Assembly (NCBI GenBank): GCA_965153455.1
Contig: OZ234494.1
Span: 13,764,001-13,828,000, forward strand
Source: Sphagnum compactum
Lineage: Eukaryota; Bryophyta; Sphagnopsida; Sphagnales
Direction of reading: 5' to 3'
DNA length: 64,000 nt
In this document: in pieces, positions 1 to 12,025 of the stretch
Layout: each line of letters opens with the position of its first letter
Position numbering within the stretch: position 1 is the first letter of the stretch
Position numbers and translations under genes: made by a program
Notes under the pieces: model-generated
The model's input: only the letters and a program-made list of their open reading frames with translations
What the model was told of the DNA's origin: nothing
The model's database searches: none

Positions 1-3000
1 GTGCTTGCAAGCAGTGTGTCAAATGTCTGTTGGCATCTCTGTGACCTGTATACCAATCTTTTTGCTGCAAAAAATTGTGTTTTCTGTGCTTTGTAGGAGT
101 TGTGGCAAAAACTGTATTATCTACACCATGGGGCCTTACAAGGTACAATTAACTGAGTCTTCTTTGATGTGTTAAAAGTCTCCACTTGATCCCCCAAAGC
201 ATCAAGAATCAAATCTGGATGTATCGTTTTGTTGATGCCTTTGTCCAGTTGAAAGAGGAAATGTGTAATTTTGTGGGGAAATGCCACAGATGATGGGGCT
301 CAATGCCAGTAGCAATTTATCTTAAAATTTGGGCTAGTTTTCAACCTTATTTGTATGCAGAGGTTTTAGTCACAATGACATTCTTGCTTCTTTCATGCTG
401 GATATGAGATCTTGTACTCCAGGTCATAGGTGGCTGAGGTTCGAAGTTCTAACTCTCCTTCAAGTTCCATCTCCCAAGGGTAGTTGTGCTTTTGTACTAG
501 ATTGTGTGTTTGTGTGTGTTTTGGGTTGGCCAACCAAACTGCCTTCGCTGCTGGATTGATCAGATTAGAGGTAAGCCCTTGAGAAATCATTGATTTTGAC
601 ATGTGCAATTGCTGGAATGGAATCAGAACTGCAGTAGAACTTGGTTCCATACGTCAATTGGCCACTGAGCAAGCAAGCAAGGAGACTGCTTGACTTGAGC
701 CTGGTCTCACATTATTCATATTTCTTTACTTTCCTCCTGTTTGAGCTTAAATGGAGTGTGGAAAGGAGTAAAAACTGGACGTCATTGAGTTCAGAAAATG
801 GAGAAAATTTAGCTTGTGACTAAATGTGCCTGAGGGATTTTGTTTGTTCTGAATGCTGGGGTGAATCTAAGAAACAGAGAAATTCCAAGGGCCAGAAACC
901 TACAAGAAGATGGAGCTTGTTGAAGATTTGTGAGGTTGATGTGATCTGGATGCACACAGGATTGAATCTTGAGAACTTGAAGATTAACATCCCCTAGACA
1001 AAATCTTGAATGTTTGAGGATTAACAAGTGAACAAAAGTTATTCCAGCCAGAAGTGGGGAAAGTGGGTTTTTGATAAGGATAAGAGTTTAAGTTGATTGA
1101 ATGAAGACGTTAGATGCAAGAATGAAGTTGAATGGTTTTCTACATGCCAACTGTGAATTGTTCTCCGAACAAATTTATGACCCATGAATTCACACCCAGT
1201 TCATATTTAGGACAATCTCTTTCAGACTCATGATATGCTACAGAGAATTGAAGCTCATTTTCATAATTTTGGTTTTCAAATAATTCATTCTGCCCCCACA
1301 ACCCTAAAGCTGGTGTCACCCACATAAAAACATGCATATCACCCATATATAGCCTGGTCCTGTGCACCCTTGGCAAGTTCAAAAAAGAAAACAACCTTTT
1401 CAATTTGTGCTACAAGTCATGACATATATAATAGATGATGTTTTAAACCAAAACCCTAAGGACTTGAGCTTCAGATCATTTGATAATTAATCGGATAATA
1501 TACTGTAGAACCACCCATCATTGATTTTTCTTCGGCACATGAACACCTAGACCACCCAGAAGAATGCCCATGGTTTAGTATCGGCCAATGGGTGGTTGTT
1601 GAATTATCTCCTAAATTCGAATGACAATTAGTGCAATACAAGTTCCTATTTCATTACGCAATTCACCTAACATTGAGTGGGAAGACCTTTACCATTCAAT
1701 GCTGCCTGAATGGTTCATGAAATGCATAGTGGAATGGGACATGCTTTGTAAAAATGAATTGTTTCTTATCTTTCTGTTTAGGGATGGAAATTTTGTAGTC
1801 AGTCGCCTACCTATTAGTGTTCAGCAATGAGGAGTCACCTTTCTTGGACCAGATGATAAATTATTTCACACAATTAATGCATGTTTAGTAATAAATGGGG
1901 CGTATGAGAAATAAGAAAGAAAATAAACATGGATGTGTCTGCCCCATGATTGGTGATGGACATGAGTATAAAATTGTAAAAAGGGTTTTTTTCTCTTTAG
2001 TTTGCACTTGTGTTCATCTGTTTTCATTGATGCAAGAGGACTTGTTTTGAGTAAAGTTCATATTGTTTGGTGATAGGAGGGTTTAAGTTCATGGATCAAG
2101 TCTAGCATGTTCAGTAATAAGGTGATGCACATTGGTTGCACATGAGAAATATGCATTCATGAGGAAATGGCCATATTTTTTTTGACAATTCTTTTGGACC
2201 TACTTCAAGGGGGCCATATCTCGCTAATTTCAAAACTAAATGTAGTTTGGTAAACAGCTATAGGGCTGCTAGGTGGAGGGTTTTCAAGAGTTTTTGGAGC
2301 TCAAAGACATAGTGACAACAGAGCAGACACCAGCTCTTCTAGTCCTTAAGTGTTGCCCCCATTTACAAGAAATATTTGGCCTCAGTGAGTACCTATCAAG
2401 AGTAAATTCATAAAGTCTCAAATACGGCATCAATCATCATCTTTCAGCTATGCACCATATTTTTCTGCCAGTGAAACAAGGGTCAATAGCAATTATCCTT
2501 GCTCACAATTTTAACACAAGAAAATGCACAAACTATCTGGTTTGAATTATGAGACTAATCTTCAATTCAAATCAACATTGTCCAATCATATTTTCCTTGT
2601 CCTTCATTTCATTCCAATAATTGGATCTTTTGTTACTACAAGTCATTTAGTAGAGGAGGAATTCTAAGAAATTCAGTCATATCACAAATCCTACTTTAGG
2701 TGGGAAATGATTGTTAGCAAGACAATCAAGTTGTTAGCCAGCTACTTTCCCCCAAAGGATCAATTATGAGCAACATGAGATACTTAACCGTTTTAGACAT
2801 GTTCATAAAACATTGAATAGTGCAAGACATTTCACTATAAGTTCCAGAAAAACCAAAGGAAAACACTCATAAATTTTGAGATGTTTAGTTAGGTTTGACA
2901 GCAAATAACAATCAAAGGTAGGAACAACAATGAATAATGGTGGGAACTCTGACAACAAATATGGTTTCAAGGTAAACAAGAATAACCTAAAAACAAAAAC

Positions 3001-4208
3001 TATGAGTTTAATTTTTTTTAAAATCAAGAATGTCATTGTAAACATAGATTATTGAGTGTTGTTACTGTCCTTGTTATCCTTGTTATTATCATTCATTTTG
3101 ACCACTTGCCATAGAACATTGATTTGAACCAAGTTTCAAATGCGCTTACATGGTTATATTTGTTCTCCTAACTTCCCCCAAATTAAAAATGAATGTATTA
3201 TACTTCAGCATGTTAAACATTTATATATTTCATTGCACCCCTAAAGCAGATTCGAATTAAGAGGTCTTAAGATTGGGGATGATAGCTATGTGCGGATCGT
3301 TTAGAAGAATGATAGGACCTAACATTTAAACAAAAGGATTAAAAACAAGGCCCAAAAGAATGGTTGATGGTGTGATGATGGCACTAACAATCTGTAGTGC
3401 ATTTTGTATTGTGATTGTAGCAAATTGGAGCTATGAGCACTGCCGTACTACAGGTCTGGTTTTTCAAATGACAATTATCTGCAAGTGACAACACAGGCAA
3501 ACTGGTCTTGAGCATCCCAACATAATGGATTTTTGTTCTCTTCAGTATTGATATTACAAAGCTGGCTTGGGCAACAAGAATTTCATCAAGCACGCACTGT
3601 GCACTGCTCAAAACTTGATATTACATTACACATGGGAATTTAGAGAGATATCAAATAAGGTAAATATGGACAAACCTGAAAATACCAGGCTCTCCTTCAT
3701 CATCAACTTGTCCTGCTATGAGGAGCCAAACCAAGCCAAGCACAGAGGAAGACCACGTTTAAAAAATTATTTCCACCAAGAGACCCAGTAGATGAGAAAC
3801 TTGTGCTGCTCGTCAGCTTTGAACTTCCTCACTGATATACTTATGCACAACCCCAAGACCAGAATTTAAGCTTTGGCACATATCCTTACCATTTTTGCAA
3901 GTCCTGCAGCAGACAAGTGAGGAAAAGAGAAGCAAGGAAAAGGGTTTCCCATAACTGCAATATGCAGTATCATGTAGAATCAAAGACCTCTTGTGGCAGG
4001 AACCTCCCTCCTTGGAAAGAATCATGAAGCAGTGCAAAGCAATGTAAGAATCCATTTAACAAATGCAGGTAGTGTCTTTTGACTTGAATGGGACCTACCC
4101 ACAATTCTATTCATCCCAGAGTGTGTCCCAATCACTCACCTGCCCATGCATTTGTAGCTAGTGTTATAACCTATACAAGTCTTAAGCAACAATTAAATGC
4201 TTGAAAAA
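1..4208. other. Intergenic region, no gene recognised
   Basis: I see no open frame here with a recognisable domain, coherent splice junctions or coding-like composition; the longest open frames are under 90 codons and are scattered over both strands. The part next to 4376 must include the 3' untranslated region and terminator of the pfkB kinase gene that ends there, but I could not fix its poly(A) site. The left end could hold the end or the control region of a gene outside the window. Confidence 0.5.
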
Positions 4209-4320
4209 AGTTGATGGTATTAACCACCAACAAAGTCATCAAATGTTCGTGAATTTAGGGGCTGGCCCAAAGTTTGTTCAAGTTGATGGTAATAACCACC
4301 AAGGAAGTCATCAAATGTTT
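4209..4320. repeat. Two-copy tandem duplication, period about 71 bp
   Basis: The segment starting AGTTGATGGT at 4209 recurs at 4280. Both copies continue through a near-identical stretch of about 40 bases ending TCATCAAATGTT, with a few substitutions. It lies just downstream of the pfkB kinase stop codon, so it is probably in the 3' untranslated or flanking sequence of that gene. Confidence 0.75.
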
Positions 4321-4375
4321 CGATGAGGGGTTCTTTGCCCATGGTTATCTCTTCCTGTCTCCACATCTCTCCAGC

Positions 4376-7186
4376 TCATACATTGGAGATTTTCTCTACA
4401 TGAACCTCACCTTTTAACCCCAATAACTCCAATATTGGATTATCCCGAGGTAATGAGGTAGATTTGACTGATTCAGCAATCTCATTAGCACTTTCCTCTC
4501 TTAGTCGTGTACCTTGCTGGCCCACAACAGCAGCAGCCACCCTGGCAGCCAAATTTCCAATTCCTTCTAGGTCTGTAACCCCTCGAAGCAAGCCATACAG
4601 GATACCACCAGCATAAGCATCACCTGCCCCACATGTATCAACTGGAACACAGGGAGCAGGAGGGATGTAAACAATTTCTCCTCCCAATGCAAGGTATGAA
4701 CCTCGTGCTCCATCTGTTACTGAGACAAGTGGACAATACTGGCTTAGGTGCTTTATTGCCTGCTTGGGGCTGGAGTCATCATTGAATCCACAAAGGGCCC
4801 TTGCTTCATCAGTATTGGTGAACAAAATATCCGCACTCTTACACATTACATCCCTGTAAGATAAACAAGGATGGAACTTCAGAAAAGTGGCATGAAAGGA
4901 CGAAAGGTGAGACCTATTACTCCATTCCTACTGCATATATGCTTCGCAAAAAAACTAAAGCAATTGCTAGCCTTCTCTGGAAAATGTAACATGCAAACAA
5001 TATCACTGTTCTGCATGCATAGTTGTTCTGATTCCAATCTGAGATCCTGCTGCCAAATTAGCAATCTGGTGCACACTCCAGTTCAAACACAAATCACAAC
5101 AGGCACTTGCTAGTAAGGTGGATTTAGTTTAGTAAAATGACCAAAACTGCTGATGGTGCCGCTCCACACAAGAAACATCACTGGCAGTGAGAGCCACCAA
5201 AACTCCTTGCTGATGTGCAGCCTCACAAGCTTGTGCTATGGCCTCAATTGTTCGAGGGATTTCCCAAAGATAGCCCTCCACTACTAGGACTCTGCTCTTG
5301 CTTATGGCAACTGCCAAGTTTGCATCAAAGTGCACCACTGACGACATTCCCTGCAGAGAAGTAAACCCAGCCTCTGAAACCATGCTTGGCAGCACAATAT
5401 CCACTTGTACCCTCCTACCCACCTCCTAACCTAAATGGGACAAGCTACTCCACAAATATTTTGTAGTGTAAGTGGCATAACTGCAGAATGTGGTTTGATG
5501 TCAGATAGAGGGAAAATTACCTGGTAAGACAGCATGGTCCGCTGGGCATCAGGTGTGGTTAACACAATGACATTGCCAGTAGTACCATCTACAATAGGCT
5601 GTGACAGGAAGTGCACATTTGCTCGTAGCAGTTTTGTTCTGCAAAAAGTGACAGTGGAACCTCAAGCCACTGAAATAGGACATTGTTAATTACTGGCTGA
5701 AATAGGACCACTGACAATTGCTTCAAACTTCCCTCCTTAAGTTTCTTAATCTTTTGACTTTGAGAAGAACATGGCAACATGCTGGATAAAGACCTTTGCA
5801 AACTTACAAAACTATTACTCTTGCTGGCATATCTATAACTGTCTTCACACTACAGAATGATTGACAACTGGTAGAGGGATGATCAGCATACCTGTAGAAG
5901 TCACCCAAGGTATCCCCTCCAATGCTGCCAGTCATCGCCACATTTATAGTTGGGTTGTGGCTGGTAGCAACCCCTAACCTAGCCAGTGCAACAAGAGTGT
6001 TGGACAACGATCCTCCAGCAGCAAGCTTGTAGCTGTGCCCATCGACCGCCCCCAGCACATGCCCCCTCTCCTCTTGGTCAACAACTTTTCTAGAGCCCTT
6101 GACCAAACCTAATTTGTCCAAGAAATCATCACCTACCATTGCTGAGAAGTCAACCTGCCAAAACAAAGCAGAATTTTCAGCAAAATTTGCAGATCTGGAC
6201 TCCATAGAGCTCCACATTTTGTGAAAACTTTAAATACCATGAAGAAATCTGTAACAAGCTCCGGATACCTGCAACATGAAAGAAGAGACTCACCATTGCT
6301 TGGCCAAGTCCCACTACATCCCAGCAATCTGGCATGACTCTGAAAGGAGCACCAAAAGATTGTTTCCCAGGTCTCTGCATATCAGCATTGACCTACACAT
6401 CAAACATCTCTGTCAGAATAGCAATCTTGTTGTGCTGTCACTGTGCATGCATGCCATCCTCTCTCATCCCAGAAGGACCCCTAAACATTGTGCAAATGAG
6501 TAACAAACCATATCAGTGCACTACACAAACTGGTATGAACGAGGCATGTGCAATGGAGATCCCAAATTGTGACATCGTCCAGACACCGAGGAGGGCAAAA
6601 TCAAAGAGCGAAGACGATCTCACACAGGGATATACTTACTAAAGCAAGGCCAACCAATAAAGGATCGATGGACAAACCCCCCAGGAAACCGAAAAAACAA
6701 GAGCGCCAAACCCTATTCAATGTTGCACAAGTCACAAAGTCCGTTGCAAACAAATGCCCTGCAAAAAACCTCGTCCCCGGAATGCACACAGGAATTACCG
6801 CCACTGACCTGACTACAACTTTCCGATTCCTTGTCACAGCAATCGCACACCTTGTGACGCCGTGGCCTATCCCGCTTGCAGAGGCACAGCAGCCTCTGAA
6901 TCAGGTAGAACAGGGTCTGCTCCCCCTTGAGCAAGCCATTCACACCGCCATAGCTCACGCGACTAAAGCGGCGAGTCTTCAGGAAACTGCTTTGCTCCCA
7001 GGCCCTCAAGCTCTGCAATTGCAATAAGAACAACTGCCGGAAACAAGAGAGTTCATCAATTCCAACCTCCGACACCACTGCTGCCGTCACTGTCGATGCC
7101 CCCTCCACTGATGAAGACACGGCAGCAGTACCAGCGGCACCCCCAGGCATGATAGCAGGAGCTTTGGCTACTACACTGGCAGCCAT
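4376..7186 (-). CDS. NARA5: Chloroplast pfkB-type carbohydrate kinase, NARA5-like, six exons
   Basis: Predicted exons in transcript order are 7186-6809, 6392-6294, 6154-5892, 5638-5521, 5350-5142 and 4853-4376. All introns are GT-AG, every junction keeps frame, and the total is 1545 bp (514 residues). The protein starts MAASVVAKAP, a serine/alanine-rich plastid transit-like leader. It then shows DVVGLGQAM (151-159), AAGGSLSN (204-211), MTGSIGGD (233-240), SVTDG (400-404) and the pfkB signature DTCGAGD (428-434), with Asp434 as the expected catalytic base. It resembles Arabidopsis NARA5 (At4g27600, about 470 residues), a plastid sugar-kinase-family protein needed for high Rubisco accumulation; its substrate is not settled. 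The frame stays open upstream to an ATG at 7420, but that extension is cysteine-rich and unlike a transit peptide, so I chose 7186. Strong for the family, good for the orthologue. Confidence 0.88.
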
Positions 7187-8090
7187 CAACAGAGACCCTT
7201 CCCTTCTCACACGCCTCCCAATCCCTTCCCCCAAACAGCCTCCTTCTGTCTCCTCACCAAAATTGCACCGAAACACATACACCGATTCCGGTGCCACAAC
7301 AAACAACACCACCACCACACAAGAACAACAACAATTGCCGCCACGAAATTCCTTCTTCCCACGAAGAAAAACCACCACCGCACTCGCTTCGCAATTCCTT
7401 GACAATAGCGGAAAACCCACTCGATGGATTCCGGCTCCGGAATGCTAAAGAGATTACACGAGCAGCAATCGCATGGCATGGCAAATGGACTCAGAAAACG
7501 CGGCAAAACCACGATGCTCGAAAGAATCAACAGGGCGGGCAGGCAAGGCGATTGCAAAGGGAGGCAACGCAGAACAGAACTGAACCGAACAGAACTCACT
7601 TCCTACTGACTTTATTTGTTTGTCTCGTTGCCTGCTGCGCAACGCACCGCTTTTTTTATGTGCGAGATTTCGCCAAAATGAGAGAAATAAAAGGGGAATA
7701 TTCTGTGGAAATATTGCCATTCTTTCTGGGGAAAAAATCACCAAATTTCCAAAAAAGAAAAAAGAAAAAGAAACTCTTTTTTTCCGTCACATTTGGACTC
7801 TGATTTTATTTCAGTTTGGAAGCAATGTTAAAAATTATTTTGAAAACTATTTAGACAAAAAAAATTTGCATTTAATGTTAAATCTCTCTTGGGATGAAAA
7901 TCTGGCGACTTGTTCAAAAAACATTGTCGAAATCTGGCGACCAGACTTCATTTGTTTGTCTCCTTGCCTGGCCTCTGGTCGTCGTTGACGCTTGCACCAA
8001 GGCCATTGCTTTTTCCCACCCCCCAATAACTGCGCACCGTCGACTCCAGTCCGAATCTCAGCATCGGACGGCATCAAATCATGACTGTTA
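7187..8090. promoter_or_regulatory. Upstream region of the pfkB kinase gene (leader and probable promoter)
   Basis: This lies immediately upstream (higher coordinates, minus-strand gene) of the chosen start codon, and its first few hundred bases are richer in G and C than the surroundings. No clear TATA box was found; the best A-rich block on the minus strand is around 7650-7660. Two similar 26-base segments, 7609-7634 and 7945-7970, share ATTTGTTTGTCTC and TTGCCTG. The words GGCGA and GCCAAAA recur around 7670-7945. No divergent gene is visible. Confidence 0.4.
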
Positions 8091-8103
8091 ATTGGACGGG
8101 ACT

Positions 8104-8126
8104 AGGAGTCGGGAATCGGGACTCCT
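8104..8126. repeat. Short inverted repeat
   Basis: AGGAGTC at 8104-8110 and GACTCCT at 8120-8126 are perfect inverted copies around a 9-base G-rich spacer. It lies at the edge of a short GC-rich island with several other symmetrical sequences. Confidence 0.6.
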
Positions 8127-8220
8127 CCCCCGACCGACCCGACGGGCGGGTTTCAGCGACCAAGAGGACCCGGCATTTCGGGTGGATGTGAGAACATTTG
8201 CATGGGGGGAGGGGGCGGTG

Positions 8221-8335
8221 TTTTCTGCTGTAGGGGAGGTCCCCATACGAGTGGGTTCTCCTGAGGGAGGGTTGCACGAGGGTGTTCCCAACCGATGGAG
8301 AACACACGAGTATGGGAACCTCCACCTACGTAAAA
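8221..8335. repeat. Long imperfect hairpin (foldback element or small-RNA-precursor-like)
   Basis: The 27-base arm 8235-8261 is the reverse complement of 8297-8323 with about four mismatches, around a 35-base loop. Pairing appears to continue outward: CTGTAGG before the left arm against CCTACG after the right arm, ending in TTTT/AAAA at 8221 and 8335. A short GGTTG/CAACC pair lies inside the loop. The size and near-perfect stem fit either a miniature foldback transposon or a plant microRNA-like precursor. Without structure or small-RNA data I cannot choose. Confidence 0.6.
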
Positions 8336-8347
8336 ATCTCTTCTTTT

Positions 8348-8435
8348 CCTTTCCTCCATTCTTTCCTTCTCGTTTTTTTGAATTTTCCTGATCAGTCCCT
8401 TTCCTCCTTGTGTTTTTGAATTTTTCTGATCCATC
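8348..8435. repeat. Two-copy degenerate duplication, period about 50 bp
   Basis: CCTTTCCTCC followed by a T-run, TTGAATTTT and CTGATC occurs at 8348 and again at 8398 with small length differences. It lies just beyond the hairpin at 8221-8335. Confidence 0.5.
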
Positions 8436-9156
8436 CCATCGAAAAATCTTTCCATGGGAACATGGGAACATAGAAATATAGTGGAATCTCTCGCACCCCT
8501 TGAAAACTCCCTAGGAATCTTCTGCTGAGGGAGATCCCTCAAAATACAAAGAGAAATAAAAAGAGAGACCTCCTTTTTGCCCATGACCGCCTGCCTGCCT
8601 CTTGTCGGTCAGTCCTGCTATGATTGACTTTCCAGTCTGCATTAACTCCTTGGTTACGTAACTTAACCGCTTTGTTGGCCTTGCCCACCGAGGCAAGGAT
8701 ATTCTGTTTAGATTCAGTATAGAGTATAGTAGCTTAAGGGTTTTTGGCCCCTAGGTAGTAGTAGGTCTATTTTTATATGAGGATTTTTGAAAGGTGATAT
8801 TTTGGCTTGTGTTAAAACTTGAGATTAGTTATAGAGTTCTGATATCTTGAAGGAATTTGGTTTCTTTTAGAGGATTTTTTTGAAGATTATATAATTTTTG
8901 CATGGTGAAATATTTGAATTTTCATAATTCTTCCTTTTTTTGCCTTAAGATACTTTTTAATGTAAATGGCAAGGCCACACTGCGAATCACCCCTTGTTTA
9001 AGGATTGGATGATGGATCGATCAACAATTTGCATGTAAGTTTTTTTTTAAAAGGAACCAGAGGGCTAGATTTTTTTAATTGACTATTCCAGTACCTTGAC
9101 GCCTTCTGCACATGTATGTGCGGAATAACTAATTATTTAATTTTGAAGATTTCATT

Positions 9157-9281
9157 CCAAAAAAAAGAATATTTCAAAGGGATTCTTCGATCATTTTCTT
9201 TCCAAAAAAAGAATGTTTCAAAAAGATTCTTCATTTTCTTTCCAAAAAAAAGAATGTTTCAAAAGATTCTTCATGTTCTTT
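9157..9281. repeat. Tandem repeat, three copies of about 40-45 bp
   Basis: The unit is CC plus an A-run, then GAATGTTTCAAA, GATTCTTC and TTTTCTTT. Copies begin at about 9157, 9202 and 9242, differing mainly in A-run length and a short insertion in the first copy. Confidence 0.75.
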
Positions 9282-12011
9282 GAAAAAATATTACAAAAGT
9301 ATTTGTAATTTTATTTTTTTTGCCTTTCTAAATTTAACATAATTTGTGCTGAAGCTGCCAAGGTACTAAAGTTTGGTCAGGCAGTAGGCTGGTTTCAAAT
9401 CATTTCGGTGAAAGTCGACTTCACTTGCTTCACTGGTTCTTTGATTGCCTTGCACGTAAGGTAAGGCACCTTAGCAAGGGGCTTTCCGAGTCCCAGGCCC
9501 TGCTAACAAGCCTTGCCATACATGCAATGTGCTTTGTCTCTTGCTATTGACCCCTGTACAAGGTGCTAATATGTTACACAACCTGGTTGGCCTTCTTTCT
9601 CTCTTTTTTCTGGTTTTTGTCTTTCACAAATTTCCTACGATTGAGGAATAGCTAGCCAAAGCACATTATGGTCAGTAACACTCATTCATTCATCACGGCA
9701 TTAGCTGCCGGTCTGTCTGTGCACTGCTTGGAGGCAGACCAGAGCACAAGTAAAGCAAGTGAACTTCGTGAACTTTCACTGGAAAGATTTGAATCCAGTC
9801 TCAGGTTTGAGGTTTGAGCGTGCATGCATGCATTCCATGCATTGGAAACAATACTGTGCATTCCATATTCTTGTAATGCCCTAGGTCTGATAGGCAGGCT
9901 ATTCTGCTTTACCATTTGAGCATGTATTAACAAAGGGAAATCAGCATCAGTTCTTTATCAACTAGCATAACCCCCTCACAAGCACGCCACTGGAGGTTCA
10001 CATTAATGTAATTCCCTCCCAAGCCTGTTAGGGGAAGTTCCCCACCTGTAACCTTCGGAGGTTCACAATTTTAAGTGTGTTTGCACTAATTTCTTTGGCT
10101 GGCAAGTTTTCATTATTTTGCAATTTTTTTAACCTGGAAAATGTGACTTTTCAGTGTAAATTGTGTTTTTCAAGCAAATTAAACAAATTGTGTATTTGCC
10201 GAAATGGAACTGGTATGCTATGATGAACAAATTTGCAAAAACCCTTCACACATTAAAATAAACTCACAATGAAGACAATTTCCATTGACAACAATTGCCA
10301 TATTATTTCAATGCGAGAGTCATGGCACACCCCTCTCAACTTGGACACACTGCAACTGGTGTTTTCAATGCATTTAAACTCAGCAATCTGCCAGAGGAAC
10401 ATTTGCAACATGCAACTGAAAAGGAAGCCTCTAACTTAATGGAAACATTTGCATGCCAGCAGCATGCAACAAGCACTCGTCATTGCCCCTTCTCCATAGG
10501 TTTGGATCATGATAAATTTTTCCTCGGGCTTTACAATAGCTAAAGCCTATGGGTGAGGGACACTCCCAAATTACGAGGCCAGACTCAGCTATCGCCTTGT
10601 CCTAGGCCCCTTATTTTGAGAATTCCCCCACCCTACTAGGGCTTTACCCTACACTTAATAACCCTAATCTTGAATCTTAAATGGCTTGTTTTGGAAATAA
10701 GTAATGGTCAAGGCTTCTCAGCGAGGTAAACAAAAAAATTTATGAAAGTTATTTGCAAAAGAAAGGGGACTTGTCACTTAATACCTTGGGTGAACCAGCA
10801 CCCACGGTGTTACCATGGTGTAAAAATCCCAAAATCCATTTAAATAATTTCTAAAGATGATACATATCCCATGCTCGGATTAAATCACAATCTTTGAGTT
10901 CAAGTTAAACATAATTTGGGCTTAATATGACCACTAAGAAGCCTCACTCAAAAAGGTCAAGGTACCAATGTGGGTGCCCTTTCACTCTGACTCAATGGAA
11001 TTTGCTCATTTTGCAAATAACTTGCATTTAGGGATCCAAAGAGATTTCAAGATATAAAAAAGGGGTCCAAAAGCAAGGTTATTTTAGAGATAACTTAATT
11101 ATATGTAGATGAAATTATAGATATTTTTTCCCTTTTTTATTATTTGATTTAAAATGGGATTCCAAATGAAGAGACACAAATCAGTTTCATTTCTTAGTTT
11201 AATAATGACATGAATTGATGAATATTCTAGCGTCTATTCTATTTGATTTAAGCTGCCTTAGATTCTGAAGAGAAATACCCTGCCAAATAACCTAATCTCG
11301 GAGGGAGCACAATGGCACATGGCTCACATGGGTTCAACTTGTCATCAATTGGATGGGCTCTTCTTGGCTTGAGTTTCTTGCCTAGGAAAAGGGTTCATAC
11401 TGTCAAATGGTACTTTGTTCAAAATGCAGCATGCTGATGCAAACTTTGGCCTAGCTTACACAATTTGTTCATGAAAGTGAACTAGTTGAAGCAAATGGGT
11501 TGGAAATGGTTTTGGAAGTTGGCTTCGTCCTTACACAACCGACCGACCAAATGAATTTGCCACTATTGCAATCAAAATGGTCTGTAACCCAAATAAAATA
11601 AAATTCTAATGGTTCCATTTTCATATATGACCTGCTGAAGAGTTGTCTAACTTCGCATTCAATGTTAATGTTGGCTCTAAATCCAATGGTCAGAAGTTCG
11701 AGCTCCTGCCCCAGGAAGATGTCTTCCCCATCATCCCCCTGAAAGTAGCAAACCCTCCAACCCCTTGAACCGTTGCTAGATCCACCTGCTCTTTGCTTCG
11801 AGACATGTTCTGTGAAGGAATGGAGACTGACAAGTGTGAAAGGATGTAATGGACCATTTAGAGCTGTAATGTGCCATCTTTGGGACTTCAAAGAGTCAAT
11901 TATGTTGATCATCTTGTAGGGCTTGAGTAGTTTCAACTTTGGTGTTGCATTCTGTTCATGTGTTCAAATTGTCTTGCTTTTCTTGTTTGCCGCGTGCTGT
12001 TGTTGTTACAA

Positions 12012-12025
12012 GTGAGAATTCTCAC
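12012..12025. repeat. Perfect 14-bp palindrome
   Basis: GTGAGAATTCTCAC equals its own reverse complement. It is isolated and short enough to be chance. Confidence 0.4.

Noticed and set aside
6713-7420. A 235-codon minus-strand frame starting at 7420 as the N-terminus of the kinase
   Set aside because: Its first 78 codons are Cys/Val/Gly-rich and unlike a transit peptide, and its 3' part runs past a good splice donor at 6809 into intron. The MAAS start at 7186 fits better.
9790-9925. tRNA-like words on the minus strand (ATGGTAAAGCAG and GGATTCAAATC)
   Set aside because: The A- and B-like words are more than 100 bases apart with no cloverleaf pairing, so neither a tRNA gene nor a clear SINE is supported.
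11469-11936. A 155-codon minus-strand open frame in the desert
   Set aside because: No domain or motif recognised and no supporting gene structure. On the plus strand the same stretch has a weak B-box-like AGTTCGAGCTCC but no convincing A box.
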